Shown here piece after piece: positions 47,090 to 58,613 of a stretch of 64,000 nucleotides of DNA (the first letter of the stretch is position 1; each line of letters opens with the position of its first letter). The translations under genes were made by a program, and so were the position numbers. The stretch is from Melanocharis versteri (Eukaryota > Chordata > Aves > Passeriformes > Melanocharitidae), in assembly GCA_013397845.1 (NCBI GenBank), contig VZTG01002263.1:1-64000 (forward strand). The letters run 5' to 3'. The notes under the pieces were generated by a model, which was not told where the DNA came from, searched no databases, and saw nothing but the letters and a program-made list of their open reading frames with translations.

Positions 47090-47240
47090 CAGAAAGTACA
47101 TTATCAGCCATTCTGTCCCTGATCATTAGCTATAATTACATGCAAAGGAGGGAGATACACTTGCAATTAATTACTTTCTGGTAAGTAGAGTTTTAATAAT
47201 TACTTCCTTAAATTGAGTTTTTTATAATTGATTTCTCCTA
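47090..47240. promoter_or_regulatory. Candidate conserved non-coding element
   Basis: It contains CTGATCATTAGCTATAATTA, a POU-like ATGCAAAG, GCAATTAATTAC and TTTTAATAATTAC within 130 bp, without simple repeats. An exact GTAAGTA follows TTACTTTCTG at 47181, but no open exon-like segment precedes it. Motif density is the only evidence. Confidence 0.2.
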
Positions 47241-49175
47241 CAAGATCAGATATTGTAAGATCCTTAAAACTGCCAGATTCTAAACAATGTCTATCACATT
47301 TTTTTACTGAGCAAAAGCTGATGCATGGAAAATTAAGTTGTTTTCTCCTCCAGGGTCCTTGGCTTTCTCTTGTTTATGTGTTAATGCCTTGGACAGTTGG
47401 ATCCAGTTGTGTTACATTCCGAAAGAACATTTCTGCATACGTCTGTCAAATTGACAGAAACAATAACTCATTCCCAAAGGTTATAGGTTTAACAGATTAT
47501 TCTTCTTGTCTGGAAAGGAAGATGTAAGAAAAAGTTCCCTAATCTTTGGCCCCAGATTTTAGGAACTAGATGCCTGTGTTACTTGCCTTATTTGTAGAAA
47601 AAGACATTAAAGACAAATCTGCTTTTCAGATTTTTAATTGTCTCTGCCTGGACATATAGGCTTTCTGCTGTCCTCAAGAGTATTTTTTTTCCATGCAAGA
47701 GGATATACACTTTCAGTAAATTGCTTATTTTCTGCTTGGGGCTCTTGTTAAATTAATGCTTCCATTCAAGAAATAGCAGCAGAAGTGTCAAACCACAGGC
47801 ACTTACAGCTATTTGATTTTTATTTATATTTCTAGCTTCAGATGTGTAATAGGGTGAGCTGGTGGGACCTATTATGTGCGCAGATCTTGCTCACATGTGC
47901 TGGGGAATTCTAGGTTTTTTGTTGCGCTAACAAGTATCCAAGAAGGGACACAGGAGATTTGATCTGTCTGCATTTAGAGTAGAAAACACCTTTTTTCCTT
48001 TGTCTGAGGTAGATTCTTGCAAAAAAACCCTTGTCTATGTGCATTAATTTAGGCTATTAATATAATTGGACAAAATGTAATCAGGTCTCCCTAAAAATAA
48101 GGACTGTGACACATCTTCCTCATTGTTAAAACCCCATACAACTTTTGATGGGGTCCTCTTTGCTCCATTGATCAGGAATCTCCTACCAGCTGTTTGGCCA
48201 TTCCTTCCTACAGACGCATCTGCACACAGTAATAACTTCAAACCAAGAAAGAAAAAAGCTCCTTGCAACCAGTTTTAATGGCCTAATATGGGAAAAGATG
48301 TGACAGTGATTTGCTTCTCACTGCTGACTGTGACTTCAGCTCTTGCCTCCCAGAGTGCAAGCATCTGGCAGAGTCAACCTGTCACAGTATCCCTCAAAAG
48401 AAATGAGGAAGTTTTGAATTTACAAACTTGAGGCAGGCCATGGCTTCATGCAGTCTGGGGCCTGAACTCATCTGCGCTTTTCTGTTCTCTCTGAAGATGG
48501 ATAGGTTTAATCAGCAGACAGTGATTGTAGTGTGAAATCAATCCTTCTGGACTAAGCAGTGAGATTCTGAGGGTGGCATTTGGCACAGACACGGTGGAGA
48601 AAAAAACATATCTGAAATACAGAAGCGAATACTGAAATGCCCAGGCAAAACATTAGACCTTTCTAAGCCCTCCTCAGACCCACTGAAAGGCAGAGTTTAA
48701 CTAAGTGCCATAGGACACCCATGTAGATGACAGCAAATATCCTTGTATTGCATTATAAAATGTGTGCCTTAGGTCTAAGCAGTTATTTATGGTTTGCCAG
48801 TGGTAAGCAAGTGAAAGATGGTAGTGTTTGACAGGAGGGGACAGGGCTGAACACACAATGAAAGAGGAGTTCCCTGCAACCCTCCAGGTGTGCATTTTGG
48901 TATATTTTGCCTGCTGGCTATGACATCACAGTCGATCCTTTTTACCTCTTGAAATTACATTCTTCACATCCACAGCAGCACCTTGCTCTTTCCATATGTG
49001 GGAAATCCCACGTATTTAATGGTTAAAATCTGGTCATCTTATACTGTGTATATCACCTTACATCATATGCTGCTGGAAAAAGACCTGCAGGTTACAATAA
49101 AAAATAAGGTTTCCGCTCTTTTCCATGTGAAGGAACTTTCGGTACATTAAGTACATTTAATACTATCAAAACTTC

Positions 49176-49222
49176 TTAATGCTAACAAGCTTTTAATACA
49201 GAAAAATTAATGCTAACAAGCT
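49176..49222. repeat. 16-bp direct repeat, period 31
   Basis: TTAATGCTAACAAGCT occurs exactly at 49176-49191 and 49207-49222, separated by 15 bases. It is a short local duplication with no visible function. Confidence 0.9.
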
Positions 49223-49869
49223 CCCCAAGGTGAAATGTATAATATCTTATCTTCATCTGAAGAGAATTCCTAAGTCTCCTCACACTGCTAGAGAGCTTTA
49301 ATTCCCTATTGATTTCACCTTTAGTTCTGCAAGGCAGTGCTCAAAGTTGAGTAGTTTATTTTACTAAATCCGTCTGAGCATTGACATAAATTCATGACAG
49401 TTTTCACATATTTGTAGAAATCAGGGATGTAAAAGGTTGAAAGATATAATCCAGATAGCCTGAAACCAGCACTCATAACAGTTGTTTGAAAAACAGGGAT
49501 GTGTTGCCTTTTCATCTTCTGAATTTCCATTGTCAGACAAAGTTTCCACTTTCAAACCAGGACATTTTTTTCAACAGTTCTGAAGAATGAAAGATAAAGA
49601 TCTAACCCGGTTTGTAAAATTTTCTTTGCATGTATTCAAAGAGAAATGAAGCTCAGAAATCTCTTGGGCAACTTCAGAAGCTGAATTTTCCATCCATTCT
49701 TTGGTAAGGACCAAATTTCTAAAGAGGCCTTTTCTGTGTGAAAATTTTCATTTAGCTCCATCCTCAAGCCACAGAGTATTTAATTGCTGCCCTGTGGCTG
49801 GATTGTCATTTAATGGTTGGATCTGATCCTTAACTCCACCAGTACAAGCTGAACCTTTGCTCTGCCCTT

Positions 49870-50166
49870 TGTCATGGCTTAAGCCCAGCCAGCAACTGAG
49901 GACCACACAGCTGTTTGCTCTCTCCTCCTCCCCGTGCACTGGGACAGGGGAGAAAATTAGGACAGTAACAGTGAGAAAACCTTTGGTTTGAGATAAAGAC
50001 AGTTTAATGGGTACAGTAAAAGCCATGCACGCAAGCAAAGCAAAACAAGGAATTCATTTACTGCTTTCCATGGGCAGAGAAGCCACTTGTTTCCAGCAAA
50101 AATTGACACAGATACATCCTAGCCACTGTGAAGAACATTAACTCTATCCCAGCCCAAACTATCACA
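49870..50166 (-). mobile_element. Endogenous retrovirus solo LTR, internally deleted (minus strand)
   Basis: This 297-bp element starts TGTCATGGCTTAAGCCCAGC and ends CAGCCCAAACTATCACA on the plus strand, so on its sense (minus) strand it runs TGTGAT...ATGACA with the TG...CA ends of a retroviral LTR. The U5 side keeps GCCAGCAACTGAGGACCACA. A poly(A) signal ATTAAA (minus strand, 50003-50008) lies in the AAACTGTCTTTATCTC context typical of this avian LTR family. The U3 start keeps GGGCTGGGATAGAGTTAAT. From memory the family's LTR is about twice this long, so most of U3 including the TATA box seems deleted. Flanks CCCTT (49865-49869) and TCCTT (50167-50171) form a plausible target-site duplication with one change. 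There are no gag, pol or env remnants nearby. Confidence 0.85.
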
Positions 50167-52218
50167 TCCTTACAGATTATTTCCTGAAGAAAGTTCAAGT
50201 TACCTTGTCTCCTAGTGCCTCCCAACCACTACAAGTCAAGGCAAACACTTGAGGCCTGACTCTGGTTCAGTTTACCCTATTTTTTCACTGAAATAAATTC
50301 CTGGCTTTCAAAAAGTTACATGGCAGCTGGAACCAAACTTTGATTCTGCATCTTTCCCCAGGGAAGCTGAAGTTTCTCTGAAAGAGTCACAAAAATCAAG
50401 ATGTCAAGTTTACCAGAGATGCCATGAAAGCTGAGAGCATGCTTCAGATAATGTCTGGCACATTATTTGATTTAAACAATTTAAGTGTTCTCTTAGCAAA
50501 GATTCTCAGACCTTGAGCCACATACCAAGGTGGGAAAGTGAGAATGAAAAAACAAAGTCACTTTGACAATAATTTGCTTACTAAGCACCAAGGAATATTG
50601 TCGAGCACCATGTCATTAAACACCTCTATGTGTATGTCCATACATGAGTATTTACTTAGGTGTTTTCCATACTGTTTTACATTTATGGTTTGTTCCTGGC
50701 AAGAATAATTAATTACAAAAATACGGCAATTTTCCTGGTAAAATTAAAAATATATTCACTTCTAAAAGACAAGGCTATTGAGGCACTTAGATACCTGAAT
50801 AGGAGCTTTGTGTGATCTATTTATAGTCCTAGATTGTGTTATTAATAATGCAGAATGATTCCAAGTGTCAGTAGTGTTTGCACCAAAACAAGATTTGGAA
50901 CAAAATTTAAAAAAAAAAAAAAGACATTGAAGTTACTGTGCTTGCAAATCTGCTGAGTTTGGGAAAGTTCTTCAGATGTGGTTTCAGAGTGACAGAGTGA
51001 TCCTATGCTCAATTTCCATGGAAAATGCAATGTGTATTCCTGCTCTTTGAGGAATTATCAAAGACATTTTAATATAGACATCTTAACATAGACATCTTAA
51101 CACTTTATCAACTTTTGCCTCTTCATTTCAGTCTTTACCAGACCTCTCTGGTTACTAGAAGATTTCTTTCATTGGACGGTGAGCCCAGCAACCATTTCAT
51201 CTTGTATAACATTGTGCAGGTATTGTCAAGATAGGTAGTTCTGTAAAAAAAACAACAGGTTTACAGAAAAATCTGATTCAGTTTGAACTTTCTGCATATT
51301 TTTCTGCAGGGATATATCTTCAGTACCATACAGACAATACACAGTTAAAGTTGTATGAACTTTGTCCTCTTTTCTCCCTCAGGAAATAAAACCTTCATCT
51401 GCAAAATCCTGTACTGTAATCCATAAAATATGTCACTTGTCTACAGGCAGATTTCATGTATAATTTCCATGCTACCTTTGTACATCAGCAGAGGGGCTTT
51501 AGTATCACTGAATTTGGTAGTGCATAACAATGTCTGCTTTTGATTTAAGGGGTCTCTTAAACCCCCTCCCTGCTGCATCCCCCTTGTTATTTTTCTGTAA
51601 TCATAAACACACATTATAAGGAGCATCTGGTTTTCAGCACATCCTTAAGAAAATCCCACTCTCGATGATGTTGAGTGGGTTGAAATTTTCGCTGGAATTC
51701 ATATGCATCACAATGAATTTCTTCTCTAAACCTCTGCCTCAGAGGCTGGGCCAGTCATAGAGGGGTGGAATTTAGGTTGTGTTTGCGCCTTTTCTTGGAG
51801 GAGCTGTAACATCTGTGTGCTTTCAAGTAGGTGCCTTTAATTAGGCAGGGGCAAAGCAGAAGGCTGTGGGGGATAAAGCACCCCTTTCCCCACCAGACTG
51901 GAAATCTACTTGGATTTTCCATTTCTTAATTTAGAAATGAGAACGTTCTTCCATTCCATAGAAGCCTACTGGGTACTAAACATGCTGTGTCATCCAGCCT
52001 ATGGTGCTGCAATGTGCCTGTGTCCTGCATGCACACATCTTTTTAAACAAAATATTTCTTCATCTCAGAGCCCAGAATTCACAATCAGTTATCTTACTTA
52101 CAAGACATGCAAGCACGTGGTAGCTGCTGTTTTGTTTCTGATGGAAGTACTATACCATCTTCCTTATTTTTTCCTTAAGTATTCAAACTTCATACTTTGC
52201 ACCTTCACTGAATTTGTG
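50167..52218. other. Unique non-coding sequence
   Basis: No gene or repeat family was recognised. It has a 14-A run at 50909-50922 and an exact 14-bp tandem duplication ATAGACATCTTAAC at 51074-51101. All open frames except one of 121 codons (51910-52275, plus, partly antisense to a CR1 fragment) are under 70 codons. Confidence 0.5.
51074..51101. repeat. 14-bp exact tandem duplication
   Basis: ATAGACATCTTAAC is present twice head to tail (51074-51087 and 51088-51101). Slippage-type duplication. Confidence 0.9.
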
Positions 52219-52395
52219 TTTTGCCTACCTTTAGCAAAACTCATCCACTTGTTCTTCCTGTCAGGTGGTCTATAGGCAACACTCACCATCAAGTCACATT
52301 TACACATCTTCTCTTTAATCCTGTCCCATAAGTTCTCTGTTGGCTCCTCATCCATCCCCAGGCAGAGGTCCATACTCTCCAGCTGATGCCTCACC
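52219..52395 (-). mobile_element. CR1 LINE ORF2 fragment, endonuclease domain (minus strand)
   Basis: The minus strand encodes LCLGMDEEPTEN, LWDRIKEKMCKCDLMV and SVAYRPPDRKNKW. This corresponds to the CR1 ORF2 endonuclease stretch in which an LWVRI-type segment is followed by VGVCYRPPD. The frame stays open for 76 codons (52164-52394), but sequence beyond the YRPPD segment no longer matches. No reverse transcriptase and no 3' tail are attached, so this is an isolated internal piece. It comes from the same ORF2 domain as the fragment at 19785-20205 but a different subfamily (acidic DEEPTEN segment). It is a non-functional fossil. Confidence 0.82.
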
Positions 52396-52404
52396 TCTCC
52401 CGCC

Positions 52405-52462
52405 CAGCTCGCATATCTCGCATCTCACACCTCATCTCACATATCACAACTCACACCCAGCT
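52405..52462. repeat. Degenerate CATCTCAC-type tandem repeat
   Basis: Successive variants of a 7-9 bp unit (CATATCTCG, CATCTCACAC, CTCATCTCACAT, ATCACAACTCACAC) cover about 55 bp next to the CR1 endonuclease fragment. It is degenerate, so either old or a short minisatellite. Confidence 0.6.
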
Positions 52463-55400
52463 CTTCTTTCACTTTCTGTCTCCCCCATCAAGCTCCCACC
52501 CTGTGGGACAGTGGGTGGCCAGGTTCTTCCACGTGACAGCACGGTCACCAGTGTACCCACAGTGCTGAGCAGTTTTAGGGCATGTGATGGCATGGCCCCA
52601 CTCACGATCAGGATAAATATAGCACTGCCTAAAGCAGGATTATTTCATTGACCCTCATGTGACCAAAGCTTGGACAAACTTCACATTACAACATCAAGAA
52701 TGTCATCTTCCAGGTCAATTTTAAAAAATAACTGTAGGCAGAAGCAGGCAGATATTGTTCGTGCCGAGCACTTTGTAATAACACGCTACAAATCTGTTCA
52801 TTACCGCAACATCCCAACCTTGAAAGGGACACAGACAGCCCTCCCTGAGAAGCAAGATTGGGTACTGCTTTCTGCATCTCACAAAACATGCCAGGATTTG
52901 AACAAAGAGCAATTATTTTGGGCTCTGTTTGCAATTCCTACCATTTTCTAGGAGCAATGCTAGTCCTTGGTTGTTATCTACACTCCATTGCTAGCTTACT
53001 GGAGCAGCTAGGAGTTGTTCATCAATGGTTTGAGTCATTTTGGTTATCTGAAGAGAAAACACAATATTGGTATAATTTCACCCTCTGTGAGACAAAATTG
53101 TCCAGAACATAAAAAAACATAATTTTCTGAAAGCATGGAAACAGCCTTCAAATCCTTCAAACCATTGTCCCACGAGGCAATGCTAAAGTTTTCCATTAAA
53201 TGATGCTGCAGAAGTTGTCTTTATTCACTGCTCTGTATCAACAAAATAAACTCCAAATCCAACTTTCCCTGAAACACAAGTAGGCCCAAAGAAAGCATAA
53301 TGAAAACTGAAAATCCACTATAAATTAAACAACATTAATTGCCACCAGTTGTTTCAACCACAGGGAAAACAATATAGTAGCATGTTTCTTTCAAGAAGCG
53401 TAATTAACAGGACTGATGGAGATGGAGTGAAGAAAGGATTGTCATGTATGGCATTTGAGAATTTACCTTCCCTCTTTGTAAATACAGATTTGATAGAAGT
53501 ACTCATAGAGAATAGTACTAATATAGAGCAACACTTACATCCTGATATACCCTTTCAGAAGAGCATGCATTGATCAGGTGCTAGGTGCTGTTTGATCGAT
53601 TTTGCTTATGGGTCTGGTTTCCCTGAAATATATCCTTGTCCTTGACTGTGAGATGATTCTTCTTTGGAGTGCTCTTTGCAGTCAGCACTGTGTGCACTGA
53701 CAGTCCTCAAAGTCCATGGGCAACCTTACCTGCTGATCTGCACCGTGAGTTCTGGACTGACAGATTGGCTTCACGTTGGACCTGCCTTATCCCCACAAAC
53801 TTATTTCATAGTCTGGATTCTGTTTCCTTTCCATAAGCTTAAAAAAAAAAAAAAACCTTTAGGAAAAAACAAAGCAGGCATAGGTTTTCAAGACCGTAAT
53901 TAAAAGTTGCTATGCAAAATTCAGACAAACAGCTACAACTCATCATTCCCCTGTGTATTTTTACAGTGAAGGCAGTGCCATGTGTATTTTTAGGGTAAGT
54001 TGTATCTAAATCAGCACCTTTGGGCAGTTTTCCTTTAGTAAACTGACTTTAATATGATGTACCCATTTACTGGTTTTTAGAACACATATAAATGTCTGTC
54101 AGATTAAAGACAGCAAAGCTCAAACCTTTCACATTAAGTCTAAACAACATTAAGAGACCAGAATCAGAAAGCTATCTCCAACATTTCTCCATCATTCTTT
54201 CGACAAACACAATGCATATAATTGCACGAGAAAGCAACTCTTTGAAGTAGCTTTAAAAATAAACCCCTGTTTATAAAGTTTTTTGTTGTTCAGCACACCA
54301 CAATGAAAACCACCGTCATCATCTGCTGTCTGCTGAGGAATTTGTCTCAGGCTACTTGTTTTTATTCTCCGCAATGACAGAGTAGCCTGCTGTGTGAAGA
54401 ACAGAGCCAAAAGCACTGTTCCCGCATAGGATTTGCCAGTGAGGATGCGCTGTGGGGGGGAAGCTCACAAGAGTCTGACTGCTATCTGTGGGACAATCTA
54501 CATGTGGGATCTAATCCTCAGCAGTCTCTGCTGGACTCTGGGCTGGTTTAGCCTTTGTCTTCAACAGGTTAATGTGAGTGCTCAGCTGTGTGTCAGAATA
54601 GGGCCCTCCTGCTTGGTTTGATCCTTAAAACCATGATTTAAACACTTGTACTTCCACTCCTCCTACATAATGACTAAGGCACCTATAATAATGGCAGACA
54701 AAGATTCCCATTTCATGTTTTCTTCCTTAAATACCTTGCAGTGATCAACATGGAAAGAGCTGTTGTTAGGGTCCCTACCATTTAATACCGACTAAAGAGC
54801 ACTGATATACTCCATAAAAACATACTAAGTTAATCCCACAGCTCAGAATACAAATCCATCTGAGCAAGCTTGCACTTGGAATTTATACTCCTATATACAA
54901 GAGAACATTGATTTAATTAGACAGAAGGTACAGACGGGTAATACAGAAGGAGTATTGCTATGCATTCTTCATATTCTTCAGACCTTCCACCTCCTTGCAT
55001 GTGACCACGTCCCTTTTGTTGCTTTGTTGAAATCTACTTACTCTGTACCTGTTATATGCATTAGTGGGGTTTACTTGATGTATGTGACTTCACCTCTTTT
55101 GAAACCCAGCTCTGGATAGTGTGAGGCAGAGAAAATTGGGATCTAATATAGCCTGTAATGATGATAAATGATATTTACTGGCCATTCACAATTCTTTGTT
55201 AAGCCTTACTGAATTCCTGCACCCTCTCCTCCACCCCGCCCCCAATCACTAGCTAAGTCTTTTTGGATTTTGATTATCAAAATATTGGTGCTGGGTTGTC
55301 TCCACTGAGTAAAATTTTATTAGGGATACTTGCTTTGTGGAGTAAAAGGAGGATTTTCTTCTCTGGGGGATCATTAAATTCAGATCTGGTTGTGCTTGGG

Positions 55401-56082
55401 TCTCAGTAGCATTTATTGGGTGATGCACTGTTCAAGGGAAAGGAACGGGACGTGCTTTTTTTCTGTGCACGTCTCCACTAATTTGGGAAGAGATTAAACT
55501 AAAACAACCTACCCAGGATCACCCTGGCTGTTGCAGGGCCAGCCCCTTCCATTAAGATGAACTATAACCTATATAAGGTGGATGAACTATAAGAGTCCAA
55601 AGTTTTCGCCTCTTCTCTGGTTCCATGCAGGTTGTCTGCCTCTGTGTGAATGAAAAGATTCCAGGTAAGATGTAAGCCAAGGTTTTGTTCTCTCTTTTGC
55701 TGTGAGACAGTGCACTGTGACCAAGAGGTATTTCAAGGTACTGCGACTTCCATGGAAACAGCATCTCGAGAAATATTTTTAGCTCTTAATTACAGTAGCA
55801 GAAAAGATGGAAAAAAAAAAAGTAAGAAGGTGAAAAGATCATAATGCAAAAAGTAGTCAAAAAGATTTTGACCTTTCCTCATTTTCTTTTTCTTTTTTCT
55901 TTAGATGTAGAGAGATTTTACACGGTTCACTCCTATCTCATTCTGATTAATTCTCTTCACTGGCATCCTTTAAGGGAGTATCAAAGATCGCTCCAGTTCT
56001 CTTTTAAATGGAAAGCAAACAAGGGATGATCTGGAACATCACACAAGTGGCTGTTGTCTACAGCTAGTGGCACCACAAATTT
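52463..56082. other. Unique non-coding sequence
   Basis: No recognised gene. It contains a 15-A run at 53841-53855 and the exon-like 34-nt segment at 55631-55664 described as a finding. Open frames reach at most 103 codons (52340-52651), and that frame overlaps CR1 antisense and simple sequence. Confidence 0.5.
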
Positions 56083-56195
56083 TCATAGAATCATAGGATG
56101 TCCTGAGTTGGAAGGGACCTGCAAGGATCATCAAGTCCATGTCCTGACTCTGCACATGACAACCCCGAAAGTCACACCATGTGTCTGAGAGTATT
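56083..56195 (-). mobile_element. CR1 LINE, 5'-truncated 3' end (minus strand)
   Basis: The plus strand begins CATAGAATCATAGGATGTCC, then GAGTTGGAAGGGACC, GGATCATCAAGTCCATGTCC and AAAGTCACACCATGTGTCTG. This is the antisense of a CR1 3' end of the same subfamily as 7876-8018: the sense strand has GACACATGGTGTGAC, GATCCTTGCAGG and ATCCTATGATTCTATG. Only about 110 bp remain. Divergence is moderate and nothing coding is kept. Confidence 0.93.
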
Positions 56196-58330
56196 TGAAG
56201 ATTCTGGAAATATTAGTATGTTTCAAGTTCAATGATGATACATGATTAAAAGGGGAAGCATCTATTATTTGCTTCATTATTTTCAAGATGTAATGAAAAT
56301 GTTTAGAAAGCATTCACCTAATTTAAAAGTATGCAGCAGTCTAAATGGTTTGGCCTCCGATAACACATAACTTTCACTGAAAATTGTAACATTAGCATTG
56401 CTTTGTGGTAGTCTCCAAATTAATAGAAAACAAAAAAGAATATTTGTTTATACTTTAATTCCAGGTCCATGTTTTTCATTTTGCAGCTTTGTTGATCAAT
56501 TACTAGAGAGAAACTAACAATTAACCTTGAAGATTATGCATATGTATAAAAAAAAGGTTTGAAAGACTTGTATCTCAAAAGTGGCTCAGAACTAAAGGCA
56601 GTATTTTGTTTTGTCATTCTTGCATACCTACAAATGCTCAGCTCCTTTATCACAACTGCCTCTTAAAATGTCTTCCAGATATTATAAATTATTTTACAAC
56701 CTTAGCAAAACACTCATTTTCAACTTTATATTTAATTAGACATGCACTTCAGAGGGAGCTACATATCATTCCTTGCAGAGATTTAGTCAGGCTTTGGACT
56801 ATAAGCTTGTGTTGCCCATCCTCAAGCTCTGTCCAGAAGCTCTCACAGCTCCAGCTCTTCCTGGTCCCTATAAGCAAACTGTGAACCCTTTCTAAATTCT
56901 TGGATTTGTTTCCACCACCAACACTGCCCACTGCTTTGGCTCTTGCACAGATATTTGATTACCTCAATTGACTCCCTACAGGCACAGTTTGTGAAAGAAA
57001 GCTAAATTAAAGTCCTCCGGGGAATTTGAAGATAACCAGTATTCAGGAAAGGAATTTGGGCTCACATCACAAAATATATCATGGACCAAACAGTTTTCTG
57101 GAATTGTGTTAGGGAAAAAAGGCACATTTGTACAAAAAAAAAAAAAAACATGGAGCAAAACCAATATTCAGAGAAAACAGCCACAGCTCTTTGCCTCTGG
57201 TGTTCCTCATCCATTTAATGTGTCCAACTAATGTTTATGACTTTGGACTAAAGAGCAGTTAAATGCAATTTATTTGTTGCTCCAAGGACATTTAGAGCAT
57301 GATGAGGCTCAATTTGTCTGGTCTCTGGCTGCAATTCTTCACTCACACTGCCACCATTAGCTTATTATGGCCCAAGAAGATATTTACTGCTTGCTCCATA
57401 TTTCCAGTTAAGATGCATTTATGACCATTGTATTACAGTTTTGTGGGACTGATGTTCATAACTGAGATAGTTTCCAGAATGTGCTCTACACACGTTACAA
57501 CATTAGCTTGAAGAGCTTGCGTGGGGCATGTGTTGTGCCTAATTATTTCTGTCACATGTAAATAACAGTCACATTCCTGAAATCAATTTGAATCCAAACA
57601 CGCACAGTGCCTTTTACATTCTCTCCAATTTCTCGCTCCCCTTTATCCTCCATCGTGGGCCCGGCAGGGGGAAATATGAGTAACACCTTTGTTTATTGGC
57701 TGATACAGAATGGAGGCATATTTCCCTGCAGAAGATTTATGATCCATGAGCCCATTACATTTGGATTGCACCTAGCAGATTAGTTGGAGATTTGTCTCAT
57801 TCAGAAATCATTGACAATGGTGATTCATCACAATAATTTCACTGAAGGATCTCAGCAATGTTTCGAGCCACGAGCAGGTGCTCGATTGCCATTCATTAAG
57901 AAAGTCATATGAATGGAGACATTGCAATAAAAATGTAAGCATTCTTATTTATTTTGGATGAGAGAAAAATGTGCATGTGAGAGACATTTTTTGTTTACTT
58001 GTGGAGTTAGAACTTTGCTGGGAAAGAAACCTTTAAAGATCTTAAAATTAAAGAATTCAGCAGATATCAGACCTTCAAGTTTCTATTTCAAGTTGCTCTT
58101 TATAATGGAAAATGAATTAATCTTCTACATTCTGACTCATTAAAAACCCTAAGAGGACTTGAATATGACCTTTAATATAAGAGAATGTCTAAATTCAGTA
58201 ACTTTGTCTCAAGCTGTCAAAAGGGGTGCCTACACTTGAGTCAGTAACTATATTTAATCTCCTCAATATGTGACCTGAGACACAGAACTTGTAGAATTTC
58301 AGCACAGAATTATGGAGTTCCTTCTTCTTC
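56196..58330. other. Unique non-coding sequence with a strong enhancer-like block
   Basis: No gene was recognised. It includes a 15-A run at 57134-57148 and the motif-dense block at 57590-57950. Confidence 0.5.
57590..57950. promoter_or_regulatory. Candidate conserved non-coding element (FOX, E-box, TALE-like)
   Basis: A repeat-free block of balanced composition between AT-rich flanks. It holds TTTGTTTATTGG (57688-57699; a FOX-like core beside an inverted CCAAT), CATTGACAATGGTGATTCAT (TALE-like TGACA and an AP-1-like TGATTCATCA), TGCAATAAAAATG, and a perfect 14-bp dyad CGAGCAGGTGCTCG (57871-57884) with an E-box CAGGTG at its centre. CpGs survive in CCATCGTGGGCCCGGC, TTTCGAGCCACGAG and CTCGATTG. 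By appearance it is the best regulatory candidate in the window. No conservation data are available here. Confidence 0.3.
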
Positions 58331-58613
58331 CCCCAGCTTTATATGGAATATGTATACCCATGTATGGAATATCCCTGTGGTCAATTGAAGTCAGGTGTCC
58401 TGGCTGTGCCCCCTCCCCAATTCTCGTCCACCTCAGCCTACTCTCTGGTGGGGTGGTGTGAGAGGCAGAAAAGACCTTGATGCTGCGTAAACACCAGTCA
58501 GAAATAATGAAAACATCGCTGTGCTATCAACGCTGTTTCCAGCACAAACCTAAAACAGCCCCATTGCAGCTGCTGTGAAGAAAACCAACCCTACCCCAGC
58601 CAAAACCAGCACA
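58331..58613 (-). mobile_element. Endogenous retrovirus LTR fragment, U3 half (minus strand)
   Basis: This belongs to the same avian LTR family as 49870-50166 but keeps the other half. On the plus strand it runs from CAGCTTTATATGG through GTATGGAATATCCCTGTGG, GTCAGGTGTCCTGGCTGTG, CCTTGATGCTGCGTAAACAC and GAAAACATCGCTGTGCTATC to CCCCAGCCAAAACCAGCACA. The sense strand therefore begins TGTGCTGGTTTTGGCTGGGG and contains a TATAAA box (minus strand, 58338-58343) about 270 bp into U3. The R and U5 parts and the poly(A) signal are missing, so the LTR is broken just past its promoter. No retroviral genes are adjacent. Confidence 0.83.

Larger units (their letters stand above)
38171..49869. other. Long unique non-coding stretch, no gene supported
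   Basis: About 11.7 kb with no recognised transposon. Open frames up to 144 codons (45806-46240), 136 codons (46500-46910), 131 codons (43653-44048) and 119 codons (43447-43806) were read through and match no family I know; none has a signal peptide plus domain arrangement or a catalytic motif. Two simple repeats, two enhancer-like blocks and a CpG-retaining patch are listed separately. 38290-38560 also keeps several CpGs (GTGTCGTGG, TGCGGC, CTCGAG, ACACGAAG). Confidence 0.5.
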
